Notes: generated from the letters alone by a model not told the origin. Positions 1 to 8,573 are shown, counted from the stretch's first letter. The stretch is DNA of 64,000 nucleotides from UBA2093 sp044340485 (GCA_044340485.1 JBIITN010000008.1:1-64000); one strand, 5' to 3'. Program-made: numbers and translations.

Positions 1-501
1 CACTTCTGGTACCACCGCATCGCGAAATTTTCCGATGCGAGCTTCGAACGCGTTTCGTCCATCGAAGAACACCACGTCATCGCCACGCTGTTCCACTAAT
101 TCATGTAGCGCAGTTGGGGAGAGATGTTGGCCGCCACCGATCACACCGTTGGCATCCACCTTTAACTCACCTGGGACTCCAAAGGTGACGATCTCATCGC
201 GCACGCGAACACTCAGGCGTGGGAAATCTTGTCCGTCGCCTTCTGACCATTTGAAATCGATGTCTTTGAAAGCGGGGTACTCGCGAGTGATGCGAAGGTA
301 GCGCTTGATAGCAGCCAGACTTCCGCCCACCGTGGCGTTGATGCCGTGTTCAGACAGGAGTATGCGACCAGTGATGCCCAAGTCTTCGCACAGCGTTTTT
401 TGCCACAAGCGGATCGCATCGGGATCGGCTAGTGGTGTGAACTTGTAAAACAGCAAGATTTTTGCGGAAATAACGGACTCCCCATGACGTGAAAACCTCA
501 A
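1..501 (-). CDS. trhO: Rhodanese-family tRNA uridine hydroxylase (TrhO/YceA type), 3' part outside window
   Basis: Translation of the minus strand gives a continuous frame running off the left edge. It contains LLFYKFTPLADPDAIRLWQ, GRILLSEHGINATVGG, REYPAFKDIDFKWS and FPRLSVRVRDEIV, the pattern of the short actinobacterial TrhO/YceA proteins. The visible end, FFDGRNAFEARIGKF, is the start of the rhodanese domain; the catalytic cysteine lies beyond the window. The family hydroxylates U34 of certain tRNAs to 5-hydroxyuridine using O2. No ATG opens this frame. The only canonical upstream start is TTG at 501, directly after an in-frame TGA, with a G-rich stretch about 8 bases upstream. Identity is firm; the start is uncertain. 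Confidence 0.85.
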   Translation of the reverse strand, partial: MRFSRHGESVISAKILLFYKFTPLADPDAIRLWQKTLCEDLGITGRILLSEHGINATVGGSLAAIKRYLRITREYPAFKDIDFKWSEGDGQDFPRLSVRVRDEIVTFGVPGELKVDANGVIGGGQHLSPTALHELVEQRGDDVVFFDGRNAFEARIGKFRDAVVPEV

Positions 502-550
502 TCAGGCTAGCCCCGCAAGTGGCACAGGGATTATCTGTCAGGATGACGCC

Positions 551-1366
551 ATGAAATTGCGAAAAACCAACGTGTTGGTGACGGGTGCCAGCCGTGGCAT
601 TGGCGAACTAATTGCTCGACAGATGGCCGACAAAGGCGCACATGTTGTGTTGGTCGCACGCAACGCAGATGCAATCGCAACGATCGCACGCGAGATCGGC
701 GGCACTGCAATTGCATGCGATTTACGCAATGTGTCAGACATCGACCGACTTGTTGCACAAGTGGAATCACAAGTGGGTCACATTGATGTGCTGGTGAACA
801 ATGCGGGGGTTGACTCGACAGGTGATTTTCTTACCACCGATCCGCAGGTGTGGCGCGACACTGTGCTGTTGAATCTTGCTGCGACAATTGATTTATCTCG
901 TCGTTTTCTCCCTGGCATGGTCGAGCGACGTCACGGACATGTTGTGAACGTCACATCGATTGCCGCAGTTGCGGCATTTGCCGGAATGGCGACGTACGCA
1001 GCAACGAAAGCAGGGATCTCGCAATTCACCGCCGGTTTACGCGCCGATCTGAAGGGCACGAACGTTGGCACGACCTTGGTAGAGATCAGTGCAGTCGACA
1101 CAACGATGGCCCAGAGTGTGATTGCATATCCGCCAACGGGTGCAGCAGCCGACCGCATGGCGAAGTTTGGTTTGTTGACATTTCTGAAACCACATCGCGT
1201 TGCGTATTGGACTGTGCGCGCAGTTGAAAAGAACAAACGCCATGTGCGTTTGCCGTATCGGGCCTGGGTGTTGTATGCAATCGCGGAAATACCACGACGT
1301 ATGACGGAATGGCTCGTTGCGGGCGTGTCAGCACGCCCCGAGAACTACCGAAAAGATATTGATTAA
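551..1366 (+). CDS. Short-chain dehydrogenase/reductase
   Basis: A 271-residue classical SDR with a Rossmann fold. The cofactor glycine motif TGASRGIG is near residues 11-18, NNAG near residue 88, the catalytic Ser is in VTSIAA and the YAATK motif carries the catalytic Tyr and Lys. Length fits the classical family. An Arg (LVARN) after beta-2 suggests NADP(H) preference, by inference. The C-terminus adds a hydrophobic stretch (YRAWVLYAIAEIP) that could contact the membrane, as in several lipid-acting SDRs. Substrate cannot be read from sequence. It starts 50 bases from the divergent trhO gene and ends in a hairpin shared with the convergent ABM gene. Confidence 0.88.
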   Translation: MKLRKTNVLVTGASRGIGELIARQMADKGAHVVLVARNADAIATIAREIGGTAIACDLRNVSDIDRLVAQVESQVGHIDVLVNNAGVDSTGDFLTTDPQVWRDTVLLNLAATIDLSRRFLPGMVERRHGHVVNVTSIAAVAAFAGMATYAATKAGISQFTAGLRADLKGTNVGTTLVEISAVDTTMAQSVIAYPPTGAAADRMAKFGLLTFLKPHRVAYWTVRAVEKNKRHVRLPYRAWVLYAIAEIPRRMTEWLVAGVSARPENYRKDID

Positions 1367-1387
1367 GCGTGTTGCCACGCTCTAATC
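1361..1387. terminator. Hairpin spanning two convergent stop codons
   Basis: The arms GATTA+AGCGTG (1361-1371) and CACGCT+TAATC (1376-1387, with one bulged C) form an 11-pair stem with a TTGC loop. The left arm contains the TAA of the SDR gene, and the right arm reaches into the stop codon of the convergent ABM gene. There is no long T tract on either strand, so it is at best a non-canonical bidirectional terminator or 3'-end stabiliser. Its position between two converging genes supports an end-of-transcript role. Confidence 0.5.
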
Positions 1388-1676
1388 ACGCGGGGTTTGC
1401 GCCGAGATGAAGAATCTCTGGTGGGCCAGCAAAGATGTCGGCCATTGCGTCCATGCTTCCGCTCTCGACGCGCCATTGCATGTACTTTTCTTGATGAGCG
1501 CGTGATTCCCATTTTTCCCACAAAAATGCGCGATCGGGATTGTCGTTGTCAATGTATGTCTCGACAAGTTTGCAACCATCAAATGCGCGAGTATCAGGCA
1601 GTGACGCAGCGAGTCCTTCGAGAAGTGCGGCGCGCTTGCCGGGTTGGCAATTGAGAATGAGCAAAACGGTATGCAT
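1386..1676 (-). CDS. Small antibiotic-biosynthesis-monooxygenase (ABM) fold protein
   Basis: A 96-residue protein beginning MHTVLLILNCQPGKRAALLE, with AFLWEKWESRAHQEKYMQW in the middle. This is the usual dimeric alpha/beta-barrel ABM pattern (beta strand, helix, FxxxExWxS, helix). Such proteins act as quinol monooxygenases, haem oxygenases or unknown enzymes, and the exact activity is not readable. The frame stays open further upstream, but the ATG at 1676 has a strong GGGGGGA ribosome site, so the short form is chosen. It lies 70 bases downstream of the DHA2 exporter on the same strand and may be cotranscribed. Confidence 0.75.
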   Translation of the reverse strand: MHTVLLILNCQPGKRAALLEGLAASLPDTRAFDGCKLVETYIDNDNPDRAFLWEKWESRAHQEKYMQWRVESGSMDAMADIFAGPPEILHLGANPA

Positions 1677-1746
1677 GATGTCCCCCCAGACATGATGAAT
1701 CCACACGAGAGTGTGTGAGTAGCCCGTGTGGGCTACAAAGACGACT

Positions 1747-3318
1747 TTAGTTCGCCAGCTCTGAGTCGAGCGCAAGTTCGCCACGTTGTGGGCCGCGAAA
1801 CACGATGTACACGAGCAAAACCGCGGCAATACCGACGGCAATCCACATGCTTTGGTGCCAGCCATCGACAAATGCATGGCGAACATCGTCAAATACTTGC
1901 TCAGCGTTGTCTCCCAGCATCGCCTCGGCGGTCAAAGCGGTGCCGATCCCGTCCCCCACGAGCTCGGCTGCTTCGGGATCAAGACCTTCGAGGGTGGGGG
2001 CAATTGATGACTTGTATCCGCTTGCCAGAAGCGAGCCAAGAAGGGCGATACCGATAGCTCCGCCCACTTCGCGCACGGTGTCATTTAATGCCGACGCAAC
2101 ACCTTGTCGTTCATGAGGAAGTGACTCGGTGATTGACACAGTGGATGGACTCATACACATACCCATCCCGATGCCGATCGCAATAAGGCCTGGAAGAACA
2201 CCCCAGTATCCGTTTTCGGGGCTGGTCAAGAGTGCCATGAGGACAAGACCGATGAGAAACGATACGGTGCCGATGATCATCGTGGTACGAATGCCGACGC
2301 GTTTTGCGATGGTCGGTGAAATTGCAGACAGCGGCATCAACGTAAACATCATGGGTAACAAACCTGCGGCTGCTTTGAGCGCGCTGTAACCAAGTACCGC
2401 TTGAAGAAACTGCACGAGCACCAAGAAGATGCCAAAGATGATCGCGAAAGCGACGAGCAACACGATGGCGCCTGCAGACAATGCACGATGTTTAAATAAT
2501 CGCAGATCAAGAAGTGGATCTTTGATGCGCAATTCCCACACGATGAACGCGAGCAATGTTCCAACACCAATAATTAATGCACTCAATGTCACAACATCGG
2601 TCCAACCACGCTCGGGGCCTTCGTGAATGCCAAGAACTAGTCCACCAATTGCAAATACCGACAGAACAGACGCGACGGTGTCGAATTTTCCAACATGATG
2701 TTCGCGACTGTTTGGCACAACCGGGATAGTGATGACAAATGCGATGGCAGCGAGCATGATCGGAAGTGCAAACACCCATGGCCACGTCGCATTGTCGACC
2801 ACCCACGCCGAGACGAACAGGCCAAGGATTCCGCCACCACCAGCAAACCCCGACCAGATACCAACGGCGCGAGCGCGTTGTTCGGGGGGAAAGCTCGACG
2901 TAATCACCGAGAGCGTCACGGGCATAATCATTGCGGCTCCCACACCAGCAATAAGACGAGCGGCAAGAAGGACTCCCGTTGAACCTGAGAGGGCTCCCAT
3001 CAAGTTTGCACCCATGAATACGACGAGGCCAAGTAACAAAATTGGTTTACGTCCCCAACGGTCTCCGATGGCGCCAACGGGCATCAAAAGCGAGGCGAGC
3101 GCGAGTGTGTAGCCGTTGATGATCCACAGCAACGCTGATTGTGACGCACCGAGTTCTTGTGCGAGTTCTTGTTGAGCGACATTCAGGCCCGATACAGATG
3201 CGATCACGGCGGCTAATGCACTACACATTGCGATGAGAATGAGATTGAGTTGACGAGTGTCGGTGATGATTTCTTCGGGAATGTCAATGTTTGCTTGATG
3301 AGATTCGCTTACGGTCAC
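1747..3318 (-). CDS. MFS drug exporter, DHA2 (EmrB/QacA) family, 14 TM
   Basis: About 523 residues with fourteen hydrophobic segments. After the first helix comes LNVAQQELAQELGASQSALLWIINGYTL, written here as pieces: LNVAQQELAQEL then SALLWIINGYTLALA. GDRWGRKPILLLG is the loop 2-3 motif A, and an antiporter motif C-like stretch (GVGAAMIMPVTLSVI) follows. The family expels amphiphilic drugs in exchange for protons. The open frame reaches 3387, but that would run into the divergent glycosyltransferase start; GTG at 3318 leaves a 62-base divergent promoter region and is preferred. Substrate is unknown. The C-terminus ends shortly after TM14. Confidence 0.88.
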   Translation of the reverse strand: MTVSESHQANIDIPEEIITDTRQLNLILIAMCSALAAVIASVSGLNVAQQELAQELGASQSALLWIINGYTLALASLLMPVGAIGDRWGRKPILLLGLVVFMGANLMGALSGSTGVLLAARLIAGVGAAMIMPVTLSVITSSFPPEQRARAVGIWSGFAGGGGILGLFVSAWVVDNATWPWVFALPIMLAAIAFVITIPVVPNSREHHVGKFDTVASVLSVFAIGGLVLGIHEGPERGWTDVVTLSALIIGVGTLLAFIVWELRIKDPLLDLRLFKHRALSAGAIVLLVAFAIIFGIFLVLVQFLQAVLGYSALKAAAGLLPMMFTLMPLSAISPTIAKRVGIRTTMIIGTVSFLIGLVLMALLTSPENGYWGVLPGLIAIGIGMGMCMSPSTVSITESLPHERQGVASALNDTVREVGGAIGIALLGSLLASGYKSSIAPTLEGLDPEAAELVGDGIGTALTAEAMLGDNAEQVFDDVRHAFVDGWHQSMWIAVGIAAVLLVYIVFRGPQRGELALDSELAN

Positions 3319-3380
3319 TCTGCAAGGGTAGTTCTGGGTGCAGATGTGGAACCGCTTGGACGGGTACCATTTCGAGTCGT

Positions 3381-4286
3381 ATGCCAATTGTTACCCCCGA
3401 TGAGTACGACGTCAGTGTCGTGTTGCCCGTCTACAACGAAAAAGGTCACCTTCGGGAGGAGATCCAACGCATTCGCGCCGCGCTTGATGCATCGTCGTAT
3501 GCCTACGAAATCATTGTGGTTGACGATGCGTCCGACGATGGTTCCGAAATAGAACTGCCAAAGATCGACGGAATCAAACTCATTCGCCATCGAGTGAATC
3601 AGGGCAGTGGTGGTGCGCGTCGTACGGGAACCACTGCGGCTCGTGGTCGCGTGGTTGTGTGGACAGACGTCGACATGACATATCCCAATGATTTGATTCC
3701 CGAGTTAGTGCGCGAGATGGAAGGGTATGACCACATCGTTGGTGCACGCCGTACAGAAGAGGGAACTCATAAATTGGTGCGCACACCAGCGAAATGGCTC
3801 ATTCGCAAACTTGCGAGTTATCTCTCTGACACCGACATCAAAGATTTGAATTCTGGTTTGCGTGCTTTTCGTCGTGATGTTGCAATGCAATACGTGCACC
3901 AGCTTCCCAAGGGTTTTTCCTGCGTCACCACGTTGACGATGTCATTTTTAGGAAATGGGTACAGCATCAAGTTCTATCCCATTGACTACTTCCCGCGCGC
4001 AGGGCGTTCGAAGTTCCATTGGTTGCGCGACACTCGTCGCTACATCTTGCAAGTCATCCGCATGACGTTGTCGTATAACCCGCTGAAAGTGTTCTTGCCC
4101 CTGGGTCTGACGCTCTTGTTGCTCGGTCTGGGCAAGTTAGTTTTCGATTGGGTAAGTCGTGACTTTCGTTTGTCCACCAATACGTTGCTCATCTTCTTTG
4201 CAGCCATCCAGGTGGTCACCATTGGGCTTCTTGCAGACCTTGTGGTGCGGGCCACCAAGTCGCCCGACCGCGTACCACCTGTCTGA
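3381..4286 (+). CDS. Family 2 glycosyltransferase, DPM/ArnC-like
   Basis: A 301-residue GT-A fold enzyme: VVLPVYNEKG near the start, the nucleotide-binding VVDDASDDG, then the metal-binding DVDMTYPND (a DxD motif). Further on, LNSGLRAFRRD matches the polyprenyl-phosphate sugar transferases. Two hydrophobic helices at about residues 230-290 form a C-terminal membrane anchor, as in dolichyl-phosphate-mannose and GtrB-like enzymes. The likely role is transfer of a sugar from a nucleotide donor to a polyprenyl phosphate for cell-envelope glycosylation. The frame opens at 3291, but ATG 3381 aligns with the family start. A weak 5-bp hairpin with a short T run (4313-4331) follows the gene. Confidence 0.85.
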   Translation: MPIVTPDEYDVSVVLPVYNEKGHLREEIQRIRAALDASSYAYEIIVVDDASDDGSEIELPKIDGIKLIRHRVNQGSGGARRTGTTAARGRVVVWTDVDMTYPNDLIPELVREMEGYDHIVGARRTEEGTHKLVRTPAKWLIRKLASYLSDTDIKDLNSGLRAFRRDVAMQYVHQLPKGFSCVTTLTMSFLGNGYSIKFYPIDYFPRAGRSKFHWLRDTRRYILQVIRMTLSYNPLKVFLPLGLTLLLLGLGKLVFDWVSRDFRLSTNTLLIFFAAIQVVTIGLLADLVVRATKSPDRVPPV

Positions 4287-4329
4287 TCTCAGCTGCGTGA
4301 ACTCGACTGTGTGATCGCAACGATCTGTT

Positions 4330-5043
4330 TTAGACGAACTTTTTAAACGCGGTGTGATCTGTGCCGGGTGGATCAATTGCCCATGGTGGAGCCTGTTCCC
4401 AGGCGTCGGCAAAGACGAGTTGATCAAGCCGACGGCGTCGCACTGGTCCGTGATTGCCGACCGGTTTTCCGAGTGTGATGCAGCCAGAGATGTGCACTCC
4501 ATCGGGAATCTTCAATAGCTCACATAGTTCTTTTTCGACAAGTGAATGAAAGCCCGTCAACGCTCCGCCGTATCCGAGGGCGCGGGCGGCAAGGAGCAGG
4601 TTTTGACACGCCGGATAAATGGATGCTCCCTCATCGGGATTGGGATCGCGATACCGCACAAGGCATGCAAGTACGAGCACAGGAACATCAGCAAAGTTGC
4701 GCACGTACTGTTCCATCACATCGGCCATGCGCGCTTTTGGCGAGTTCGGGTCGGCGCCGCTTCCTTCGCTGTAGCCGTCGCGTTCACGCTTGGCATCCCA
4801 TACTTGTTGTGCAGATGTTGCGATGAGTTGTTTTGCACGCTGTGCAGTTGGCGAATCTGTCAAAACGATGAATCGAAATGGTTGACGATTCGAACCGCTT
4901 GGCGCACGCGTGGCAGCAAACATGATGTCGCGCAGGACGTGGTCGGGGATGGGCTCATCGAGATATCGGCGAATTGCGCGCGTCGTGCAAAGACCTTCTA
5001 GTAGTCCGACCGAATCAGGAGACAATGCAGGAAACATGTGCAA
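4330..5043 (-). CDS. Nitroreductase-family FMN oxidoreductase
   Basis: A 237-residue protein with TTRAIRRYLDEPIP near residue 20, the nitroreductase FMN-phosphate motif, then AATRAPSGSNRQPFRFIV, another flavin-contact block, and YPACQNLLLAARALGYGGALTG in the C-terminal half (ACQNLLLAARALG). The family are FMN-dependent homodimers reducing nitro groups, quinones or enones with NAD(P)H; this subgroup is common in actinobacteria with unknown substrate. Two ATGs lie close together (5043 and 5037) and either may be used. It converges on the glycosyltransferase and is divergent to the small membrane protein. Confidence 0.85.
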   Translation of the reverse strand: MHMFPALSPDSVGLLEGLCTTRAIRRYLDEPIPDHVLRDIMFAATRAPSGSNRQPFRFIVLTDSPTAQRAKQLIATSAQQVWDAKRERDGYSEGSGADPNSPKARMADVMEQYVRNFADVPVLVLACLVRYRDPNPDEGASIYPACQNLLLAARALGYGGALTGFHSLVEKELCELLKIPDGVHISGCITLGKPVGNHGPVRRRRLDQLVFADAWEQAPPWAIDPPGTDHTAFKKFV

Positions 5044-5131
5044 ACACTAGGCGTTATCGAAATCCCCCACTTGTGGTGTGACCTTGGTTACGTTCACAAC
5101 TGGGCGGGGGCTTCTCTGAAAGAGGTATGCC

Positions 5132-5452
5132 ATGTACACACTCGGATCACTCATCCTGCTCGCAATCTTGCTGGGTGCACTTATGCCAGTCGTCGACTCG
5201 CTTCTTGCCACCTTAAAGCTCGATCGAATCGTCAAGAGCATCCCCATCGTTGGAACTCATCTCATGTTGGGTGTCAGCATCTTGATGGTGTGGGCGCTTG
5301 ACGTCAGCATCGTGGCCAACATGACTGGCGATGTACGCGAATCATGGATGACCGTCGTTGTCGACGGTGCAGTGGTGTATGGAATGGTTCCCGTGAAAGA
5401 CGCAATCGTGTCGTTTATCAGCAGGGGACTTGCCGGACTTCGCGCCGCATAA
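5132..5452 (+). CDS. Small membrane protein of unknown function
   Basis: A 106-residue protein that I cannot assign to a named family. It has an N-terminal hydrophobic segment (residues 1-25), a second one (about 40-65, THLMLGVSILMVWALDVSIV) and an amphipathic C-terminus. A GAAAGAGGT ribosome site lies just upstream of the ATG. Codon use resembles the neighbours and it is followed directly by a strong terminator, so it is a real, monocistronic gene. Function is not readable. Confidence 0.65.
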   Translation: MYTLGSLILLAILLGALMPVVDSLLATLKLDRIVKSIPIVGTHLMLGVSILMVWALDVSIVANMTGDVRESWMTVVVDGAVVYGMVPVKDAIVSFISRGLAGLRAA

Positions 5453-5473
5453 CCATCACGTCACATACTCAAT

Positions 5474-5511
5474 AAAAAGAGGTCGTTGCTTTCGGGCAGC
5501 GACCTCTTTTT
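5474..5511. terminator. Strong bidirectional Rho-independent terminator
   Basis: The stem AAAAAGAGGTCG-TTGC pairs with GCAG-CGACCTCTTTTT around a short TTTCG-type loop, giving about 16 pairs with one G-U. It ends in T5 on the plus strand and, by symmetry, in T5 on the minus strand. It lies between the convergent small membrane protein and the AlkB gene and can serve both. Confidence 0.92.
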
Positions 5512-5530
5512 CGTTCTCATCGGAATTGGT

Positions 5531-6145
5531 TCACAGGGAGATCATCAACCTAAACGTGAGGTTGACACGTGGGGTGGACACTTTCTTTGTGCGAGCAATG
5601 CGGTGCATCCATTTGTGTTGTGACTGGCCAGCCATGACAAGAAGTGATCCGTGGGGCAAGACGGTGCTCACAACTTCTTTGGTCTCTCGATGGCGAAAGT
5701 CAAAACGTCGCGGCGCCCCGAGGCTGACAGAAGCAATCACTGGCTCTCGACCAAGTTCTGGCTCATCGTCTGCATGCCAGCCCATCGCGTCGTCTCCATT
5801 GCGATACAGATTCGCAAGCACGGAGTTAAATGACGCGCTGGCAACTTCTTCGCACCGATCCATGATCTCGAGTAATAACGGCGTGAAAGCATGTGCAGCA
5901 CGCAGCGATTGCGAGTAACGGTAGGCGAGGCCCTCGGTATGGAACCACGCTGATTGTCGAGGCTCGCGCACCTCGCGCCCAAACATCATGATGTGGTGGT
6001 CTTCCCATGGTGTGTCGCGAAGCAGTTGTTCAAAGACGTCATCGGGAGCGGCGAGAAATGATGGCCACAACGTCGCCGTGCCGTCATAGGGAAGAACGTC
6101 GCTACGTACGTCGTTGTGATCCCAGAGGTGAGGATGCGATGCCAC
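5531..6145 (-). CDS. alkB: AlkB-type 2-oxoglutarate/Fe(II) dioxygenase
   Basis: A 204-residue protein with the double-stranded beta-helix iron site. NLYRNGDDAMGWHADDEPE contains the HxD motif, SLLVMAGQSQHKWMHRI gives the distal His, and RVNLTFR gives the arginines that bind 2-oxoglutarate and substrate. The nucleotide-recognition lid (ARIHPQ-like region) is replaced by PWEDHHIMMFGREVREPRQ. The family repairs alkylated bases in DNA or RNA by oxidative demethylation. Its size and SLG-PRRFDFRHR block are closer to the ALKBH2/3-like bacterial group than to E. coli AlkB. It is a single gene, convergent with the preceding one. Confidence 0.9.
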   Translation of the reverse strand: MASHPHLWDHNDVRSDVLPYDGTATLWPSFLAAPDDVFEQLLRDTPWEDHHIMMFGREVREPRQSAWFHTEGLAYRYSQSLRAAHAFTPLLLEIMDRCEEVASASFNSVLANLYRNGDDAMGWHADDEPELGREPVIASVSLGAPRRFDFRHRETKEVVSTVLPHGSLLVMAGQSQHKWMHRIARTKKVSTPRVNLTFRLMISL

Positions 6146-6164
6146 ATGTGAAAAAGTATCAGTG

Positions 6165-7193
6165 ATGGAAATCGAGATGCCGAACTATGAGGCAGTACTG
6201 GCCTGGCTTGATGCACACAAGGTAGGGGTTGGGCCGATCACAGACGTGTCCCTTCTTGCTGGTGGCACACAAAATCGCCTCTATCGATTCCGTCGTGGCG
6301 ATGAAGTATTTGTGTTGCGTCGACCACCGGAACACAAGCGAGCAAACAGTGACGAAACCATGCGACGCGAGTCGCGACTATTAGCCGCATTAGCGGGCAC
6401 TGATGTTCCACACCCTCGCCTTATTGCAGCAGAACCAGATGAATCCGTTGTCGGTGATGCTTTTTACGTGATGAGCGTGATCGACGGTTTCAACCCCAAC
6501 GTGGAGGTGCCAAAGCTTCATCTCACATCTCGTGACGTTCAGCGCGAGATGGGCGAGTCGATGATTGATGGCATTGCAGCGTTATCAATAGTTGATCCCG
6601 TTGTGCGCGGACTGTCAGATTTTGGAAAAGCAGACAAATGGATAGAGCGGCAAGTAGGTCGTTGGCAGTCACAACTTGATTCGTATTCTTCGCTTGACAA
6701 TTACAAAGGGCCTGATATTGGTGATGTGGCACGCATAGGAAAGTGGTTGGAAGATAACAAACCACCACAGATGAAGGTCGGTGTCATTCACGGCGACTAT
6801 CACTTTTCAAACGTGATGTTCCGGTACGACTCGGGGAAACTGGCTGCAATTGTTGATTGGGAACTCGCGACTATTGGTGATCCACTATTAGATCTGGGGC
6901 ACCTCATGGCGTGTTGGCCGGGTGCACTCCCAGTGACCTTGAATACAAACTTTTCTCTCGACGTTGGAGATCCTGAAGTCCTGATTGAACGATATGCGGC
7001 GATAACAGAGCGAGATATGACGTGGTGGCCCTGGTTTCGCGTGTTGGCGCCCTATCGACTCGGCATCATCTTGGAGGGAACGAATGCCCGAGCAGACGCG
7101 GGCTTAGCGCCACGTGACATAGGTGACGCACTTCACCAGATGACAATTGGCCTCATTTCAATGGCAGAGGGCCTCATAAACGTCTACGGTTGA
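6165..7193 (+). CDS. APH-fold phosphotransferase (ACAD10-like N-terminal kinase type)
   Basis: About 342 residues. LLAGGTQNRLYRF and VLRRPP (ATP-binding Lys region) open the kinase lobe; VIHGDYHFSNVMF holds the catalytic Asp and Asn, and AIVDWELATIGDPLLDLG is the metal-binding DxD-type segment. This is the aminoglycoside-phosphotransferase fold, closest in layout to the stand-alone proteins related to the kinase domain of ACAD10/11, which in bacteria usually sit in acyl-CoA metabolism. Antibiotic resistance is not implied. Starts at GTG 6162, ATG 6165 or ATG 6177 are possible. It is spaced three bases from the desaturase gene, so they are probably coupled. Confidence 0.82.
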   Translation: MEIEMPNYEAVLAWLDAHKVGVGPITDVSLLAGGTQNRLYRFRRGDEVFVLRRPPEHKRANSDETMRRESRLLAALAGTDVPHPRLIAAEPDESVVGDAFYVMSVIDGFNPNVEVPKLHLTSRDVQREMGESMIDGIAALSIVDPVVRGLSDFGKADKWIERQVGRWQSQLDSYSSLDNYKGPDIGDVARIGKWLEDNKPPQMKVGVIHGDYHFSNVMFRYDSGKLAAIVDWELATIGDPLLDLGHLMACWPGALPVTLNTNFSLDVGDPEVLIERYAAITERDMTWWPWFRVLAPYRLGIILEGTNARADAGLAPRDIGDALHQMTIGLISMAEGLINVYG

Positions 7194-7196
7194 CAC

Positions 7197-8102
7197 ATGG
7201 ATGATGTTTCGCTGCTTCACGAGCTTGAGCCAGAGGCAGGACGTCTTCTCGAGCGCCATTTGGAAAATACCGAAGAATGGTTTCCTCACGATGTTGTCCC
7301 TTGGGAACGCGCACAATCTCTTATTAATGAAGGTTTCACCTACGGTGTCGACTCCATTCCAGAGGGTGTTCGCGCAGCGTTGTTCGTCAATTTGCTGACC
7401 GAAGACAATCTGCCGTGGTATTCGCGCACAATCTCGCGCGTGTTTAGCAGTCAATCCGCATGGGGTGAATGGGTGCATCGTTGGACGGCAGAAGAGGGTC
7501 GCCACGCAATTGCGATGCGCGATTACATCACGGTGAGTGGACTTCTTGACCCAGTAGAGCTAGAGCGTGGTCGAATGATTCAAGTCTCAACCGCAGTTGT
7601 GCCCGAACCAGAATCAGCCGCCGATGGTATGTGTTATGTCGCCATTCAAGAATTGGCTACTCGTATCTCTCATCGCAACACCGGCAAACTGCTGAATGAT
7701 CCGTTGGGGTACACAGTGATGATGCGTCTTTCAACCGATGAAAATCATCATCACCTTTTTTATCGCGATCTTGTGTCCAAACTGTTTGAGATTGATCCAT
7801 CGTCTGCGATGTGTGCACTAGAACGCCAGATCACAAACTTCGCGATGCCAGGCGTTGGCATTCCAGATTTTGAACACCATGCAAAAAGCATCGCTAAAGC
7901 AGAAATTTACGATTTCGTCATTCATTACGAGCGAATTCTTGTTCCATTACTCACACGTCATTGGATTGTTGAGAATGTTTCAGGTTTAAACGCTGCGGCA
8001 GAGAAAGCCCGTGAGTCGTTGATCAATTACATGTCGCGACTCGGCAAAATTGTCTCACGTCAAAATGAGCGCCGCGCTGGGTCACTTGCTGACGCAAACT
8101 AA
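7197..8102 (+). CDS. Acyl-ACP desaturase-like diiron protein (DesA type)
   Basis: A 301-residue, all-helical protein. The two diiron ligand motifs are visible: TAEEGRHAIAMRDY (E-E-x-R-H) in the first half and STDENHHHLFYRD (D-E-N-H-H) in the second, with an earlier ligand Glu in NLLTEDNLPWY. This is the ferritin-like acyl-ACP desaturase family, as in mycobacterial DesA1/DesA2, which introduce a double bond into an acyl chain carried on ACP using O2 and reduced ferredoxin. The N-terminus is short, without transit peptide. It follows the APH-like gene by three bases, an arrangement suggesting joint lipid work. Confidence 0.85.
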   Translation: MDDVSLLHELEPEAGRLLERHLENTEEWFPHDVVPWERAQSLINEGFTYGVDSIPEGVRAALFVNLLTEDNLPWYSRTISRVFSSQSAWGEWVHRWTAEEGRHAIAMRDYITVSGLLDPVELERGRMIQVSTAVVPEPESAADGMCYVAIQELATRISHRNTGKLLNDPLGYTVMMRLSTDENHHHLFYRDLVSKLFEIDPSSAMCALERQITNFAMPGVGIPDFEHHAKSIAKAEIYDFVIHYERILVPLLTRHWIVENVSGLNAAAEKARESLINYMSRLGKIVSRQNERRAGSLADAN

Positions 8103-8150
8103 ACGTTCAATACGCGATTCATCTGGACCGCATTCATATAAGGAGGCGAC

Positions 8151-8573
8151 ATGTCGCACCTAGCGGGAAAATTTGTTGTTGCAGTCATTTCTAATGACGA
8201 GACGCGCATTTGGGAAACGAACGCCACGAAAGGGACAGCCCCCGACATTGTGAAGCATCCCGGTGAAGAAAAGATTCATGCGCATACCCGCACTGGCGAG
8301 AGCCACGGTGGACATGGAAGCCATCGACTCGACGGAAAGTATTTTGACGGCGTCGCACAGGCATTGGCAGACGCTGGGGAAGTGTTGATCCTGGGGCATG
8401 GAAAGGGACGCGGAAACGCGATGTTGCAGTTCGTGCAACACCTTGAGCGCCACCACAGCCCCGTTGCCCAAAAGGTCGTGGGTCAAATGGAAGTCAATGT
8501 TCCAGCGATGACCGAACCACAGATTCTCGCGGCCGCTCGTGAGTGGTTCGAGCATCGCGTGATTCGAGACTAA
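8151..8573 (+). CDS. Small eRF1-domain-3-like protein
   Basis: A 140-residue protein without a named function. The N-terminal half has a beta strand (KFVVAVISNDETRIWET) and a His-rich loop (HAHTRTGESHGGHGSH). The C-terminal half, VLILGHGKGRGNAMLQFVQ followed by VVGQMEVNVPAMTEPQILA, resembles the third domain of archaeal/eukaryotic release factor 1 and bacterial host-attachment-like proteins, which share a Rossmann-like fold with a glycine loop. A very good AAGGAGG ribosome site sits six bases before the ATG, suggesting strong expression. The relation to translation is inference from fold only. Confidence 0.65.
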   Translation: MSHLAGKFVVAVISNDETRIWETNATKGTAPDIVKHPGEEKIHAHTRTGESHGGHGSHRLDGKYFDGVAQALADAGEVLILGHGKGRGNAMLQFVQHLERHHSPVAQKVVGQMEVNVPAMTEPQILAAAREWFEHRVIRD

